Numbered from the stretch's first letter, positions 1 through 9,300 are shown. The stretch: 64,000 nt of DNA from Virgibacillus_F necropolis_A (GCF_044793635.1 NZ_CP084993.1:1-64000); one strand, 5' to 3'. A program made the numbers and translations. The notes: generated by a model not told the origin, from the sequence alone.

Positions 1-93
1 ATGTTTGAACTTAATTGTAAGCCTTCAAGGATCTTTATTTTACATCCAATAGAAGCCTTAATGACAAATACAAACCTACAAAAAACACCATGA
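1..93 (+). pseudogene. Truncated, frameshifted copy of the 26987-27178 gene
   Basis: The DNA from 1 to about 110 closely matches 27055-27180, the 3' part of a small gene of unknown function further along the window. Shared peptide stretches are CKP...FIL H.IEA. Copy 1 lacks one base near position 62 compared with the other copy, so the frame breaks and ends at a TGA at 91-93. The 5' part is missing or lies outside the window. It belongs to the duplicated block that includes the zinc-ribbon genes downstream. Confidence 0.6.
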
Positions 94-134
94 TTTTAGC
101 AATATAATGAACTTGAAAAATCGGAAAATAATTA

Positions 135-183
135 AACATTTTACAGGTTACTAGTTTACTAGTAACCTGTAAAATGTTATAAT
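135..183 (+). promoter_or_regulatory. Promoter overlapped by a 44-bp perfect palindrome (operator)
   Basis: Two perfectly complementary 20-bp arms (135-154 and 159-178) are separated by TTTA. A -10 box TATAAT lies at 178-183, with a -35-like TTTACT 17 bp upstream at 155-160, in the palindrome centre. The first gene starts at 217. The same arrangement, with a less perfect palindrome, recurs at 27848-27892 ahead of the duplicated operon. No T-tract follows, so an operator is more likely than a terminator. The regulator is unknown. Confidence 0.7.
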
Positions 184-216
184 GTACTTAAGATAAAAAA
201 CAGAAAGGAATCAAAT

Positions 217-339
217 ATGAATTATAATGTTTGTACCATATGTGGCAGTTTTGCTGATGATGGCGGCTTGAAAAATAGTGAGTTTGCTTGTCATAGTTGT
301 TTAGATCAAGAAATGAAAAGGGAGGGTAATCATGAGTAA
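217..339 (+). CDS. Small zinc-ribbon protein (40 aa)
   Basis: An ATG at 217 follows an AGAAAGGA ribosome binding site and opens a 40-residue frame with CTIC near the N-terminus and CHSC near residue 27, a four-cysteine zinc-ribbon or treble-clef arrangement. It is the first gene behind the palindromic promoter at 135-183 and overlaps the next small gene by 8 bp, which suggests translational coupling. Function is unknown. Several short Cys4 proteins occur in this block (217, 332, 849, 1772), so they may act together. Confidence 0.6.
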   Translation: MNYNVCTICGSFADDGGLKNSEFACHSCLDQEMKREGNHE

Positions 340-436
340 ATGTGTAGAATGCAAAAGTGAAAACGATAAAGAATCAAGTCCTTTATGCGAAAGGTGTTTA
401 CAAAAACAGATTGATGAAAGTATACGCAATAGTTAG
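332..436 (+). CDS. Small Cys4 protein (34 aa)
   Basis: The frame starts at ATG 332 inside the end of the 217-339 gene, after a GGAGGG ribosome binding site. The product has CVEC near the N-terminus and CERC near residue 19, again a compact zinc-binding pattern. An imperfect hairpin at 448-472 follows and could be a weak terminator. The function is unknown. The Cys4 pattern, ribosome binding site and coupling to the upstream gene argue that it is real. Confidence 0.55.
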   Translation: MSKCVECKSENDKESSPLCERCLQKQIDESIRNS

Positions 437-509
437 TAACAAAAAAAGAAGCCCAGTAAATGACTAGACTTCTTCCCTCAAAGTATAAAAGAGGCAATCT
501 CAAATTTAG

Positions 510-830
510 TTTAATGAAAAATGGGATTCATGTCAATTTGAAAGGGTGTGATAAGCTTTGTCTTTCAGCATTGATGGAAAGGAATGGAAAGGGAATGTAA
601 ATGTAAAATACGGTGAACCTTTTCCAAAACAAAATAGAAGTATAGAACTGGAAAATGAAACGTTCGGGCGGGTATTGGTTTATATCACCAATTTGGGAAC
701 TCCTGAATGGACGGAAAAAATGAGTGTTAGCATACCAATCAAATATTATATTACGGAAATCATAAAACCAAGTAATAATTACCAAAAAAAGCAACAGAAA
801 AAGAATATTGGATTACGATTGATAAAATAA
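510..830 (+). pseudogene. Unrecognised ORF, probably a gene remnant
   Basis: An open frame from a TTG at 558 to 830 (about 90 residues) has no ribosome binding site. A second short frame from ATG 514 runs in another phase to a TAA near 600, and the junction around 549-600 looks like a frameshift. The C-terminal part reads as ordinary coding sequence with beta-rich hydrophobic alternation and a Lys-rich tail. It could be the 3' part of a broken gene. No family recognised. Confidence 0.3.
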
Positions 831-848
831 ATAAGTAGGTGAAAATCT

Positions 849-1325
849 ATGAAAACATGTGCCTATTGCGGTTCAGAAGTTAATCAATCTTATTGCCCTT
901 TTTGCGAAATGAAACTTACAGAACACTATATTTTACAAGGTGGTAAACGGTTATCAAATGCAATCCCTTTTTACCCTGAAATACAAGGTATTTTTAAAAA
1001 TACCCCTGAATTGCTTCAGCTTGAAACAATCGAGTTACTTTGTTTATTACGTCATGCCAGGAACTACCGTACAGATGTTTATAAACTACGAATTTTAGGG
1101 CATAAGGCGGAATCGGAAGGCGGTGACGTTGAAGAAATACAAATGCAATCTTATAGCGATTATGAGAAAGCTACACGTAAAATGTGGGTACTAGAGAACA
1201 TCATAAAAGATCGTATAGGTTATTATCCTCAAAAAGTTACCGAAAATTTCTTGGCCATGTATTTAGAGCGAATTGAGAAATCACAAAAGAAAAAAATGAT
1301 AATGAGAAAGGCGGTAAGAACATGA
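849..1325 (+). CDS. Zinc-ribbon plasmid protein, copy 1 (158 aa)
   Basis: The product begins with CAYC then CPFC within the first 22 residues, a rubredoxin-type zinc ribbon, followed by a helical domain of about 130 residues ending in a basic tail (KSQKKKM). It is strongly similar to the 27971-28456 gene over its whole length, including the ETIELLCLLRHARNYRTD stretch, so the two are paralogues. An RBS (AGGTG) lies 8 bp upstream of ATG 849. The next gene overlaps its stop by 4 bp. A nucleic-acid-binding accessory role is possible but is inferred only from the zinc ribbon. Confidence 0.85.
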   Translation: MKTCAYCGSEVNQSYCPFCEMKLTEHYILQGGKRLSNAIPFYPEIQGIFKNTPELLQLETIELLCLLRHARNYRTDVYKLRILGHKAESEGGDVEEIQMQSYSDYEKATRKMWVLENIIKDRIGYYPQKVTENFLAMYLERIEKSQKKKMIMRKAVRT

Positions 1326-1510
1326 ACGATATGAAAGTCAAGCACCGAATAACGGATTTAATGAATGATGTGCAATCTGCCTGTATGAGTGATAAAAACG
1401 TATTTGATAATGGTTATATTGATGATGTGAATGATAGAATTGGAGAAATCGAAAAAGCAATTGTAGCTTTAAAACACGAGTTAACTAAACATAATTTAAA
1501 TGATAGGTAA
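1322..1510 (+). CDS. Small helical protein (62 aa)
   Basis: Its ATG overlaps the stop of the 849-1325 gene, giving translational coupling. The 62-residue product is predicted helical, with a heptad-like stretch (DDVNDRIGEIEKAIVALKHEL) that may form a short coiled coil. No counterpart is present in the second copy of the operon at 28.4 kb, where the equivalent genes run directly into each other. It was therefore gained in copy 1 or lost from copy 2. Function unknown. Confidence 0.7.
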   Translation: MNDMKVKHRITDLMNDVQSACMSDKNVFDNGYIDDVNDRIGEIEKAIVALKHELTKHNLNDR

Positions 1511-1524
1511 AAGGAGTATTAAAA

Positions 1525-1779
1525 ATGGCGGTTAAAATAACAAAAATTGAAATGCCTGAAACTAGTTTTGATTGGGGTATCGTACAGATAAATAATTTTT
1601 CTAATACGTATTATCGTTTTGGAATGATAAACGGTAAACCAAAGTTAGACACAACATTCTTTGCAGATCAATTAGAAAATCCCAAAGAAAAACATAGAAA
1701 TATTTCCCCCGAAAGTGATCTTTATAAAGATATTCAACAGCTTTTAAATAACTATTTAAAGGAGAATGAAAATGAATAA
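1525..1779 (+). CDS. Conserved small plasmid protein, copy 1 (84 aa)
   Basis: Starts at ATG 1525 after AAAAGGAG. Nearly identical in its central and C-terminal regions to the 28446-28700 gene (shared DWGIVQINNFSNTYYRF and QQLLNNYLKENENE). The better conservation here than in the flanking genes suggests functional constraint or recent recombination. There are no recognisable domains, no membrane segment and no cysteines. The stop codon overlaps the start of the next gene. Confidence 0.8.
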   Translation: MAVKITKIEMPETSFDWGIVQINNFSNTYYRFGMINGKPKLDTTFFADQLENPKEKHRNISPESDLYKDIQQLLNNYLKENENE

Positions 1780-2122
1780 TGAAAATTGTTCAGTATGTGG
1801 TAAATATCTAATCGCTGGAAGTATTATTGATGAAAAAACAATCTGTCATGAATGCCTAACAAAAGAACAGCAAGGATTAATGAATAACTTAAGTAAAAGT
1901 GAAGTTAGTCATGTAAAAGGGTATTTTTCATTAACAGAAGCACAAAGTAAATTATTTTCAACAACTTATAAAAAGCATTTATCTGCTATGGGCACGAAAA
2001 TGAGACAGCGCTTTATGCCAGAATACCTGAAAGAAGTAAAATATGACGACAGAGAAAATACAGTAAATGTTTATTTTGAAAACGACTGGTGGCATTATAC
2101 CAAAGACCACACCTGGTATTAA
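1772..2122 (+). CDS. Zinc-ribbon plasmid protein, copy 1 (116 aa)
   Basis: ATG 1772 is preferred to ATG 1766 because the AAAGGAG at 1758-1764 is then 7 bases away. The N-terminus has CSVC then CHEC, a four-cysteine zinc ribbon. The remainder ends in an acidic/aromatic segment (VYFENDWWHYTKD). Paralogue of 28693-29043, with the same overlap with the upstream gene. Function unknown; the context suggests the four operon members work together. Confidence 0.8.
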   Translation: MNNENCSVCGKYLIAGSIIDEKTICHECLTKEQQGLMNNLSKSEVSHVKGYFSLTEAQSKLFSTTYKKHLSAMGTKMRQRFMPEYLKEVKYDDRENTVNVYFENDWWHYTKDHTWY

Positions 2123-2134
2123 GGGGGTAACATC

Positions 2135-2290
2135 ATGACGGACAAAAAGCCGATACAAACGGATAAACAAATAAAAGTTCACCCAAAAGTCCATGAAGAA
2201 ATAAAATTACTATCAGTTAAAGAAAAAAGGGAAATGCGTGAGATTGTTGCTACTGCTTTTAATTTTTATATGAAGCACAGAAACGATTAA
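2135..2290 (+). CDS. Ribbon-helix-helix-like protein, copy 1 (51 aa)
   Basis: Too short for ordinary ORF cut-offs. ATG 2135 follows AAGGGGGTAA. The product has a beta-strand-like KQIKVHPKVHEEIKLL followed by two helices, the pattern of small ribbon-helix-helix DNA-binding proteins. Its paralogue at 29055-29204 is equally placed at the end of the second operon copy. It is a reasonable candidate for the regulator that binds the palindromic promoters, but that is inference. A Tn3-type end begins 2 bp after its stop codon. Confidence 0.65.
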   Translation: MTDKKPIQTDKQIKVHPKVHEEIKLLSVKEKREMREIVATAFNFYMKHRND

Positions 2291-2291
2291 G

Positions 2292-2330
2292 GGGGTACCA
2301 CCAGCATTTTGACGTTTGACTCACGCTAAG
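2292..2330. repeat. Solitary Tn3-family terminal repeat (Tn4430-like)
   Basis: The sequence starts GGGGTACCACCAGCATTTT and ends CACGCTAAG, the hallmark 38/39-bp end of Tn3-family elements and, from memory, close to that of Tn4430. It abuts the stop of the 2135-2290 gene, so an element inserted or was cut here. No matching right end with a target duplication was found nearby. It is in the same orientation as the left end at 20989. Confidence 0.75.
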
Positions 2331-2385
2331 GAATTTTCTCTTATATATAACCAGGTTACCCTTATAGCAATATCACTGTCTATAT

Positions 2386-2423
2386 GGGGTAGCGTCAGGA
2401 GGTTAACACTTACAACGTTAAAG
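2386..2423. repeat. Solitary Tn3-family terminal repeat (Tn1546-like)
   Basis: Begins GGGGTAGCGTCAGGA and ends TTACAACGTTAAAG, close at both tips to the Tn1546-type end and to the perfect ends at 23989 and 25453. The centre is diverged. It lies 55 bp after another Tn3-type end and 60 bp before the MFS gene terminus. No partner was found, so it is probably a remnant. Confidence 0.65.
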
Positions 2424-2483
2424 ATGTTCCAGCAACAAATACCCATCTTGGCAGTACCATAAGTGAGAAATTGGCGCTACGTT

Positions 2484-3737
2484 TTATTGTGAGGTATTTT
2501 TTTCTTTGCTTATTTTATATTGGCTATTACGCTCAGTAATTGTTAACCATATACCTCCTATAAATATAAATAAAGCCAGTAAAGAAAAAGGGATTTTATA
2601 GCCTTTAAAGTAGTCAACTAGTATACCAAACAATGAAGGTGAAATGACTATAAAAATTTGATTTAAAGTTAAAGCGAAGCTCACTGTTAAACCTAGAAAA
2701 GTAGGATTCGATTTTTCAGATATTAAAACAATAAATAAACTAAACCAGCCAATTCCCAAAAACCCTATAAAAAAGCAGAAAATACTGATGGCCCACAAGG
2801 GTATGTTCGTTGGTAAAAAAACCAAACCTAATATGGTTATTACAGTTAACCATATAGTTATCAACAAGGGTTTACTACGATTCCCTTTATATAAAGTATC
2901 ACTGATCCACGCTAAAATAATCCTTCCAAGCACTCCACCAACTAAAGCGAAACTTAAAAAAGCACCAGAAATTTTTAAGTTTATTTCTAAGGTAACAGTA
3001 AGATAACTCATTAAATGAGCCACTATAACTAGTTGCAAAGAAACCATCGTAATACCAATAAAAAATATAGGATAAAGGTCAAAATTGTTTTTTATTCTTT
3101 TTATCCTTTCATTAAAACCAACCTTTTCCTCTTCCTCTGTGTTACTGTTTAAACCATGATCCTTATAAAAAGTTAGAAATATTATCCCACCTAAAACAGC
3201 AATTATCGCTTGTACTAATATGGTAGAAGATAGACCATACCGAAAGAAAAAGAATGGTAATATTGCTGATGCCATAGCACCGCCAATAGGTATACCTGCT
3301 TGACGAATTCCCATTGCAAGGCCCCTATTTTTTTTGGGGAACCATTTTATAATTGCACTACTTCCTCCTGGTTGCGCTGTACCATACCATATTCCCACAA
3401 AAGCAAGAATAATTAATAAAGAAATATAACTGTCTGTTGTATATGCTAAAAAAGTATTAATACCAAGAAGAATAGATCCTAATCCTACCACCCATCTTTC
3501 CCCATATTTATCCATAAGGTTTCCAAATATAAGCATTGAAAATAATGGACCAATATTTACTGCAGATACTATTAAACCTGTTTCAAGCTGCGATAAGTCG
3601 TATTCTATTCGATAAAATGTTGCTAATGGTCCCATACCATAGGTTACAAATGTTGCACAAGTTTGGGAAAATGTTGCTATAAAAAGAATAACCCATTTGT
3701 AATTTTGTTTTTCTCCAGATGAATTTTTAGGGAACAT
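2484..3737 (-). CDS. MFS transporter (417 aa)
   Basis: Major facilitator superfamily carrier with about 12 hydrophobic segments and the cytoplasmic loop signature after TM2 (GNLMDKYGERWVVGLGS, around residues 72-88). The second half begins near residue 215 after a charged central loop. The ATG is preceded by AAGGATG with good spacing. The closest general type is the oxalate/formate antiporter-like or monocarboxylate group (residues GTAQPGGSSAIIKWF). The same-strand oxygenase at 3958-4971 lies just upstream with a 220-bp gap. The pair may form a small import-or-export plus modification cassette. Substrate cannot be told from sequence. Confidence 0.9.
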   Translation of the reverse strand: MFPKNSSGEKQNYKWVILFIATFSQTCATFVTYGMGPLATFYRIEYDLSQLETGLIVSAVNIGPLFSMLIFGNLMDKYGERWVVGLGSILLGINTFLAYTTDSYISLLIILAFVGIWYGTAQPGGSSAIIKWFPKKNRGLAMGIRQAGIPIGGAMASAILPFFFFRYGLSSTILVQAIIAVLGGIIFLTFYKDHGLNSNTEEEEKVGFNERIKRIKNNFDLYPIFFIGITMVSLQLVIVAHLMSYLTVTLEINLKISGAFLSFALVGGVLGRIILAWISDTLYKGNRSKPLLITIWLTVITILGLVFLPTNIPLWAISIFCFFIGFLGIGWFSLFIVLISEKSNPTFLGLTVSFALTLNQIFIVISPSLFGILVDYFKGYKIPFSLLALFIFIGGIWLTITERNSQYKISKEKNTSQ

Positions 3738-3957
3738 AATATCATCCTTTCAAAAAAGTATATCGGGCTTGCTGTCGTGAATACTGATGATTATATCAAT
3801 TCACTTTTTTGGAAAATACCTTTGATCGTTCCTGTTATAATTCAAATTTACTTAAGTAGAAATAAAAGGACCGCAATGCTTTCGAGGAAGCAATTTGCAG
3901 CCATTTTTGGGATTTATTGTTTTAACTAAAAAATTCCCTAGCTTAAAACAAGGTACT

Positions 3958-4971
3958 TTACATTGTAACAGGATTGAAAACGCGGTCTTTCACTTGATTA
4001 AGATTCCTATGGTTCCAAAGGTTAGGTGCTACAATAACCCGTTGAACCCACCGAAGGGGACTACCAGATTCATCGAAACTTGGATTAAAGGAATCACGAG
4101 AATGCAACGTAAAGCGATTATCGATATAGATAAGACGTCCAGGAGTAACATCAATACCAAAGGATACCTCACGAATTGCATCATGAAAATGCCGTAAAGC
4201 AGTAGCTGCAAAATCGTTGGCGGGTCTCACCATATCAGGATAGAAAGCAACAGCAACTTCCGGGAGGTCGATATCGCCCTGAATAAGTGGTACTAAATCG
4301 GTTTCTTGCAACTCACCTGGTATCGATAAACGCCATCGATAAGGTACCTTAATGTGAAATAATGGTTGGCACAATTGATCAATATCATTTTTAGATAAGA
4401 GGCGTAATGCTTCACGTGCATCAGCAATCCTAGTAAGAGGTTTTTCAGGATCATGACGAACCCCCGTAAGCGCCAAACCACATGGAGAGTAATTCCTGTC
4501 ACCCATGAACTTTAAAGCAGCATTTTCAATGTGAAAATCTAACTCGACTTCTGACCCTAGACCGGTATATTCTTTTTTATCTTTTATAGAAGGTATCAGA
4601 TTATTCACAATATCATGCCCCTCATGAAGCATAGAATAGGGTTCCCCGATTAAAGAACCAATTGCAATCGCAAGGTTTTCACTGAGAAATCCTTCTTTCG
4701 CAAGTGGTGTGAAAACCTGAGGATCCGGTGTGAAGGTTACAGTATTATCTATTGGAAGGTTTTCAAAAACAATATATGGAAATGGGTTTAATGAGGCCTT
4801 CTGGTTATTGAGACAATCAACAATACGACGAGGCATGGAACGAAGGGCAGCCATTCGAACCTCTGTTATATAGCTAGTAGTTCCAGTTGGATCGTATTGA
4901 ATTTGACTAAGTTCCCTACGTAAATATTCTCGCTCTTCGTCACATAGTTTAAAAACATATTCCTGATTCAT
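3958..4971 (-). CDS. Fe(II)/2-oxoglutarate-dependent amino acid hydroxylase-like protein
   Basis: Member of the clavaminate synthase-like / TauD superfamily, nearest in layout to the asparagine and arginine hydroxylases (AsnO, VioC type). Counting from ATG 4971, the iron ligands are seen as HIE (H147, E149) and a distal histidine in TLHSRD (H290), followed by a 2-oxoglutarate-binding arginine (R311 in RWVQR). About 337 aa, typical for the family. ATG 4971 is preferred to 4995 because AGGAGAG lies 11 bases upstream of it. Its neighbour is an MFS carrier. It probably hydroxylates a free amino acid or similar small substrate; no biosynthetic genes are adjacent. Confidence 0.8.
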   Translation of the reverse strand: MNQEYVFKLCDEEREYLRRELSQIQYDPTGTTSYITEVRMAALRSMPRRIVDCLNNQKASLNPFPYIVFENLPIDNTVTFTPDPQVFTPLAKEGFLSENLAIAIGSLIGEPYSMLHEGHDIVNNLIPSIKDKKEYTGLGSEVELDFHIENAALKFMGDRNYSPCGLALTGVRHDPEKPLTRIADAREALRLLSKNDIDQLCQPLFHIKVPYRWRLSIPGELQETDLVPLIQGDIDLPEVAVAFYPDMVRPANDFAATALRHFHDAIREVSFGIDVTPGRLIYIDNRFTLHSRDSFNPSFDESGSPLRWVQRVIVAPNLWNHRNLNQVKDRVFNPVTM

Positions 4972-5174
4972 GGATTTTATTTCTCTCCTCATCACGAAAC
5001 AATATTTTCAAGGTTACGATTTAAATCATTTAGACCTTGAATTTATTCTACTTTTTGAAATGAATTTCAACGACCGTCATTGAGTCCCTCGCTGCTGAAA
5101 TAAAAACCACGACTGTAAGCTGTCTTGTCAAAATGCTTATTGCATTTATCCTTTACAGAACGTACCTATTGTTT

Positions 5175-5212
5175 GGGTGTTTTTGCCCATCCCCCCGAAA
5201 AGGTGGAATAAG
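5175..5212 (+). repeat. Left 38-bp terminal inverted repeat
   Basis: Starts GGGTGTTTTTGCCCATCCCC and ends GGTGGAATAAG. It is an exact inverted match, 38 of 38 bases, to 14724-14761. Length is the Tn3-family standard, although the outer tip is GGGT rather than the common GGGG. Confidence 0.95.
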
Positions 5213-5266
5213 GAATCAGGAGTACGGTAGCGACTCTTGTTTTTTCTGACCATAAGTCATTCCTTT

Positions 5267-6163
5267 TCACTCCATTGCATTCATTTTCTCTAGGATCTTT
5301 TTTCGGCTTGGGTTCGTATAAAGCAATGTCGTATGAATGTTTGAATGTCCGGCCATTGCTGCCACCTCGTGAACATCAAAGCCATTCTCTAGAAAATACG
5401 TACAGAAAAAGTGTCGGAAGTCGTGAGGTGTGATGTGTGGCTCAATGCCAGCGATCTTGCTGTACTTGTCCAGAGCCTTATAGAATGTGATCCGGGAAAG
5501 CTTCTCATTACGATTACTTAAGAAAATATAAGGGCTTTCCCCTGCAAAACGATATTGTTGTCGTTCCTTATTGAGATACCCTCTGACAATACGGAGAACA
5601 CGATCCATTAGATAAACCGTACGCATTTTGTCCCCTTTTCCATCCCTCACTATCAATTCTCGCGAATCAAAATGCATATCCATGATCTTTTGGTTCAGAG
5701 ACTCACTGACTCGGAGGCCGGTATAAGCCAAGAAATTCACATGGGCATAATCACGTTTGCTTCCCTGTTCAAGAACTGTCTGGATAAATTGATTGATTTC
5801 ATCTATGGTATGGATCGCTGGCGAAGCATATTGTTTTTGGACCTTTTTATAGTCCGTTTTTGAAATGACGATTTCTCTTTGCACACCGTTTGCGATAAGA
5901 AAATCATTCCATGCCCGAAGACCAGCCATTCTAGAATTAAAGGTTGAAGGATTGGTGTCTAAACGTTTTAGATATTCCTTGTATTCTAAGATGTTCTCTT
6001 TGAATAATTGCTTTGGCTCACGGCCGTAACGGGAGGTAAACCATTCTGAATATTTCCGTACAGCGATCGCATAAGATTTGTTGGTGTTTTCGGCCCTTTC
6101 GATGATTTGTAGGTATGTTTGGAATTCATCAAGTGTGGATGCTTGCTGTAAATTATGTTTCAT
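5267..6163 (-). CDS. tnpI: TnpI-type tyrosine recombinase (cointegrate resolvase)
   Basis: Phage-integrase-family recombinase with an N-terminal SAM-like core-binding domain and a C-terminal catalytic domain. Catalytic residues visible are the Arg in TGLRVSES, HDFRH, GHSNIHTT and the Tyr in LLYTN. It resolves cointegrates formed by the Tn3-type TnpA. An upstream ATG at 6205 would add 14 residues, but these are encoded by one of the 18-bp binding-site repeats. ATG 6163 has GGAAGGA 10 bases upstream and gives 298 aa, close to known TnpI proteins. Transcribed divergently from tnpA. The product probably binds sites over its own start, giving autoregulation. Confidence 0.9.
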   Translation of the reverse strand: MKHNLQQASTLDEFQTYLQIIERAENTNKSYAIAVRKYSEWFTSRYGREPKQLFKENILEYKEYLKRLDTNPSTFNSRMAGLRAWNDFLIANGVQREIVISKTDYKKVQKQYASPAIHTIDEINQFIQTVLEQGSKRDYAHVNFLAYTGLRVSESLNQKIMDMHFDSRELIVRDGKGDKMRTVYLMDRVLRIVRGYLNKERQQYRFAGESPYIFLSNRNEKLSRITFYKALDKYSKIAGIEPHITPHDFRHFFCTYFLENGFDVHEVAAMAGHSNIHTTLLYTNPSRKKILEKMNAME

Positions 6164-6263
6164 TATAATTCGGTCCTTCCAAGTTAAATTATGTTTCATT
6201 ATCATCTCTTATTCTATCATGAATAGATCCCTAATGAAACATAAGTGACATTATGTTTCATTA
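6149..6263. promoter_or_regulatory. TnpI internal resolution site (core plus two accessory direct repeats)
   Basis: A core of two perfect 13-bp inverted arms, TAATGAAACATAA (6232-6244) and its complement (6251-6263), is separated by 6 bp. Two identical 18-bp direct repeats beginning TAAATTATGTTTCAT lie at 6149-6166 and 6185-6202, exactly 36 bp apart. This IR1-IR2 core with DR1/DR2 accessory sites is the layout known for the Tn4430 resolution site. The repeats overlap the start of tnpI, and the core lies in the tnpI-tnpA intergenic region. Confidence 0.88.
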
Positions 6264-6382
6264 ATGTGTGAGTGGCAGTGTCACCGTCTCACGGCAGGAA
6301 TATTATTAATTGAATTATGTTATAATTGTGACGCGAAACAATTTGTTTCGCCAAAAAGACGATTCTTGGAGTAGGGAAAAAT

Positions 6383-9300
6383 ATGGCCGAAAAAAACAAA
6401 CAAAAACGTTTAAACATTCTGGGTGAGGATGAATTTGAAGCGATCTTTGGTAGACCGAAATTTACATATGAAGATCGATGTCATTATTTTACCCTATCTG
6501 AACCCGAGAGGGAGTTACTTCAAAGGTTACGTTCCGTCAAATCCAAGGCTTATTTTGTATTGCAACTTGGCTATTTCAAAGCTAAACACCAATTTTTTAC
6601 ATTTGATCTCCTAGATGTTGAAGATGATCTTCAGTACGTTCTGAAGCAGCATTTCAATAATAGTGAAATAGACGATCTTCTTTCAATTGATAAGTTTACC
6701 CGGTTAAATCAGCAGCGGCTTATTCTTGAGTTATTCGGTTACCGCAGTTGTGGTTCGGAAGAAAAGAAGCAAATTGAAAAAAAGGCGCGTCAAACGGTAA
6801 AGGTTTCCGGTAAACCGATTTTTATCTTTCGTGAAGTCATGAATTATTTGTTTGAACAACGCATCGTTGTGCCAGGTTACAGTTTCATCCAAGAAACGGT
6901 AGTAGGTCAGGCGATTACCTTTGAACAAAATCGACTAACTGCTATAATACAGGGTCATCTAAAACAGCCCGATATCCAAGCTTTGAAGGAATTACTTGAA
7001 GACGCCCAAGGATTGTATGAAATCACACAGCTCAAGCGCGAGCCAAAGGATTTTAGCCTAAAGGAAATCAAGCGTGAGATTGATCGTGGTCAGCAGATTC
7101 AGTCTTTATATCAACTTGCGCAATCTTTGTTACCCCGGTTGGGGATTTCGAATGAAAGCATCAAGTATTTTGCCTCATTGGTCGATTATTACTCTGTCTA
7201 TAAACTTAAAAGATTAGATGAATGGATGGTTTACGTCTATTTATTATGCTTTGTTTATTACCGATACCAGCGAATGAATGACAATCTGATCAATACCTTC
7301 ATTTACAACGTTAGGCGCTACGTAGATGAAGCCAAGTTTACGGCCAAAGATCAAGTATATCAGCGTTACACAGATAACCGTCAAAATATGAAAAAGGCTG
7401 GGGAAGTCCTTAAATTACTTACCGATGACGATATAGCAGCCGACACACCTTTTGGTGATATTCAAAAGAAAGCTTTTTCCATTTTGGAACGCCAAAAGCT
7501 TGCAAGTGTAGCAGATCAGATCGTCACCAATGCAAAATGGGATGAAACGACTCTCCAATGGGAACACATCGATCAGTTAGCTCGTCAGTTCAAACGACAT
7601 TTACGGCCTTTATTTCTCATGGTTGATTTCGCAGCTCCATCGATGAATGACCCATTGATAGAGGCCATTGAATTTATAAAGCAGGCATTTCGTCAAAAGA
7701 AATCATTGAGGCAGTATGCCTCCGGTGATTTACCCCATCGATTCCTGTCTGATAACGTCAAACGTTACATCTATCAACAGAATTCCGATGGGCAAAAAAC
7801 GTTATCGGTGGATCGTTACGAATTCTTTATTTATCGGCTTTTACGGAATCGCTTAGAAGCAGGGGATGTTTTTTGCCGTGAAAGTATCCGATTTCGTAGT
7901 TTCGAGGATGATCTGATTGATGATGAGCAGTGGCAACAGAAAGACACGTTGATGGCCGATGTCGGGCTGACGACCGTCAATCAACCTATTCATGATCATT
8001 TAGAGGAACTGGAACAGAAACTTGAATCTCGGATAGCGGGTGTCAATCATCGTATTGCATCGGGAGAAAATGATCACATCAAAAAACGTGGTGTCCATAA
8101 TCGCTGGACACTTTCGAATACTCGGGACGTAGAGACCATCAACCACTTCTTTTTTGATGCGTTGATGCCCATTGATATTGGTAGTGTTTTGCATTACGCA
8201 AATCAACATTGTCAATTTATTGATGTGTTTGATCATATCTTAGGGCGTTATGCCAAACAAACTAAGGATGATCAGGTTTTAATCGCTTGTCTGATTGCTT
8301 GGGGAACCAATATGGGGCTGGGAAGAATGGGCGAAATCTCTGACATTGGTTATCCCTTGCTTGCGACCACATCTGATAACTTTATTCGGTTGGAGACGTT
8401 AAAAGAGGCTAATGATCGCGTTAGTAATGCAATCCGTAAACTGTCGATTTTTCACCATTACGATATTGACGAGACCATTCATTCCAGTAGTGATGGGCAA
8501 AAGTTTGAGACGAAGATCAATACAATTAATTCGCGCCATTCGCCCAAATACTTCGGTCTGAAAAAAGGGATTGTTTCCTACACGATGGTCGCCAACCATA
8601 TTCCCGTGAATGCCCGAATCATTGGGGCGAACGAGCATGAAAGTCATTACGTGTTTGATATCCTATATAACAACACAACCGATATTCAGCCTGAGGTGCA
8701 TTCCACCGATACCCATGGTACCAATGAGGTGAATTTTTCCATCCTTCACTTTTTCGGTTATCAGTTTGCCCCTCGTTATAAGGATATTTACGGTACTGTA
8801 AGCAGGTCGTTATATGGATTCAAACACCCGAGCCAATACAGGGATATTTTGATTAAGCCAATCCGGAAAATCAATACGAATCTGATTACGGAAGAATGGG
8901 AAAATATCCAACGGATCATTTTGTCGCTTGCCCTGAAAACCACAACGCAGAGCATTATTATTGGGAAATTGAGTGCTTACGCTCGAAAAAACAAAACCAA
9001 GCAGGCCTTGTGGGAGTATGACAACATTATCAAGAGTTTGTATTTTCTGGATTATATTGATTCTCCGCCCTTACGTCAAAATGTACAGCGATCCCTAAAC
9101 CGGGGTGAAAGTTATCATAAATTACGCCGGGCGGTGTCCTATGCTAACTTTGGAAAGCTCCGTTTCAAAACTGAACAAGACCAGCAAATATGGAGTGAAT
9201 GTAGCCGTCTGCTCTCCAATTGCATCATTTATTACAATGCCAGCATTCTATCTAACATGTTGACTTATAGAGACACCCAGGGGTTGGATTCAGATGTACT

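Noticed and set aside
3895..4197. A 100-aa plus-strand frame antisense to the oxygenase gene.
   Set aside because: Antisense shadow of a well-conserved enzyme gene, without a ribosome site.
5040..5174. Weak similarity of GTCAAAATGCT near 5129 to the complement of the 2292 Tn3-type end, as a possible right partner.
   Set aside because: Only about a third of the 38 bp matches, the outer tip is absent, and no 5-bp duplication is present.
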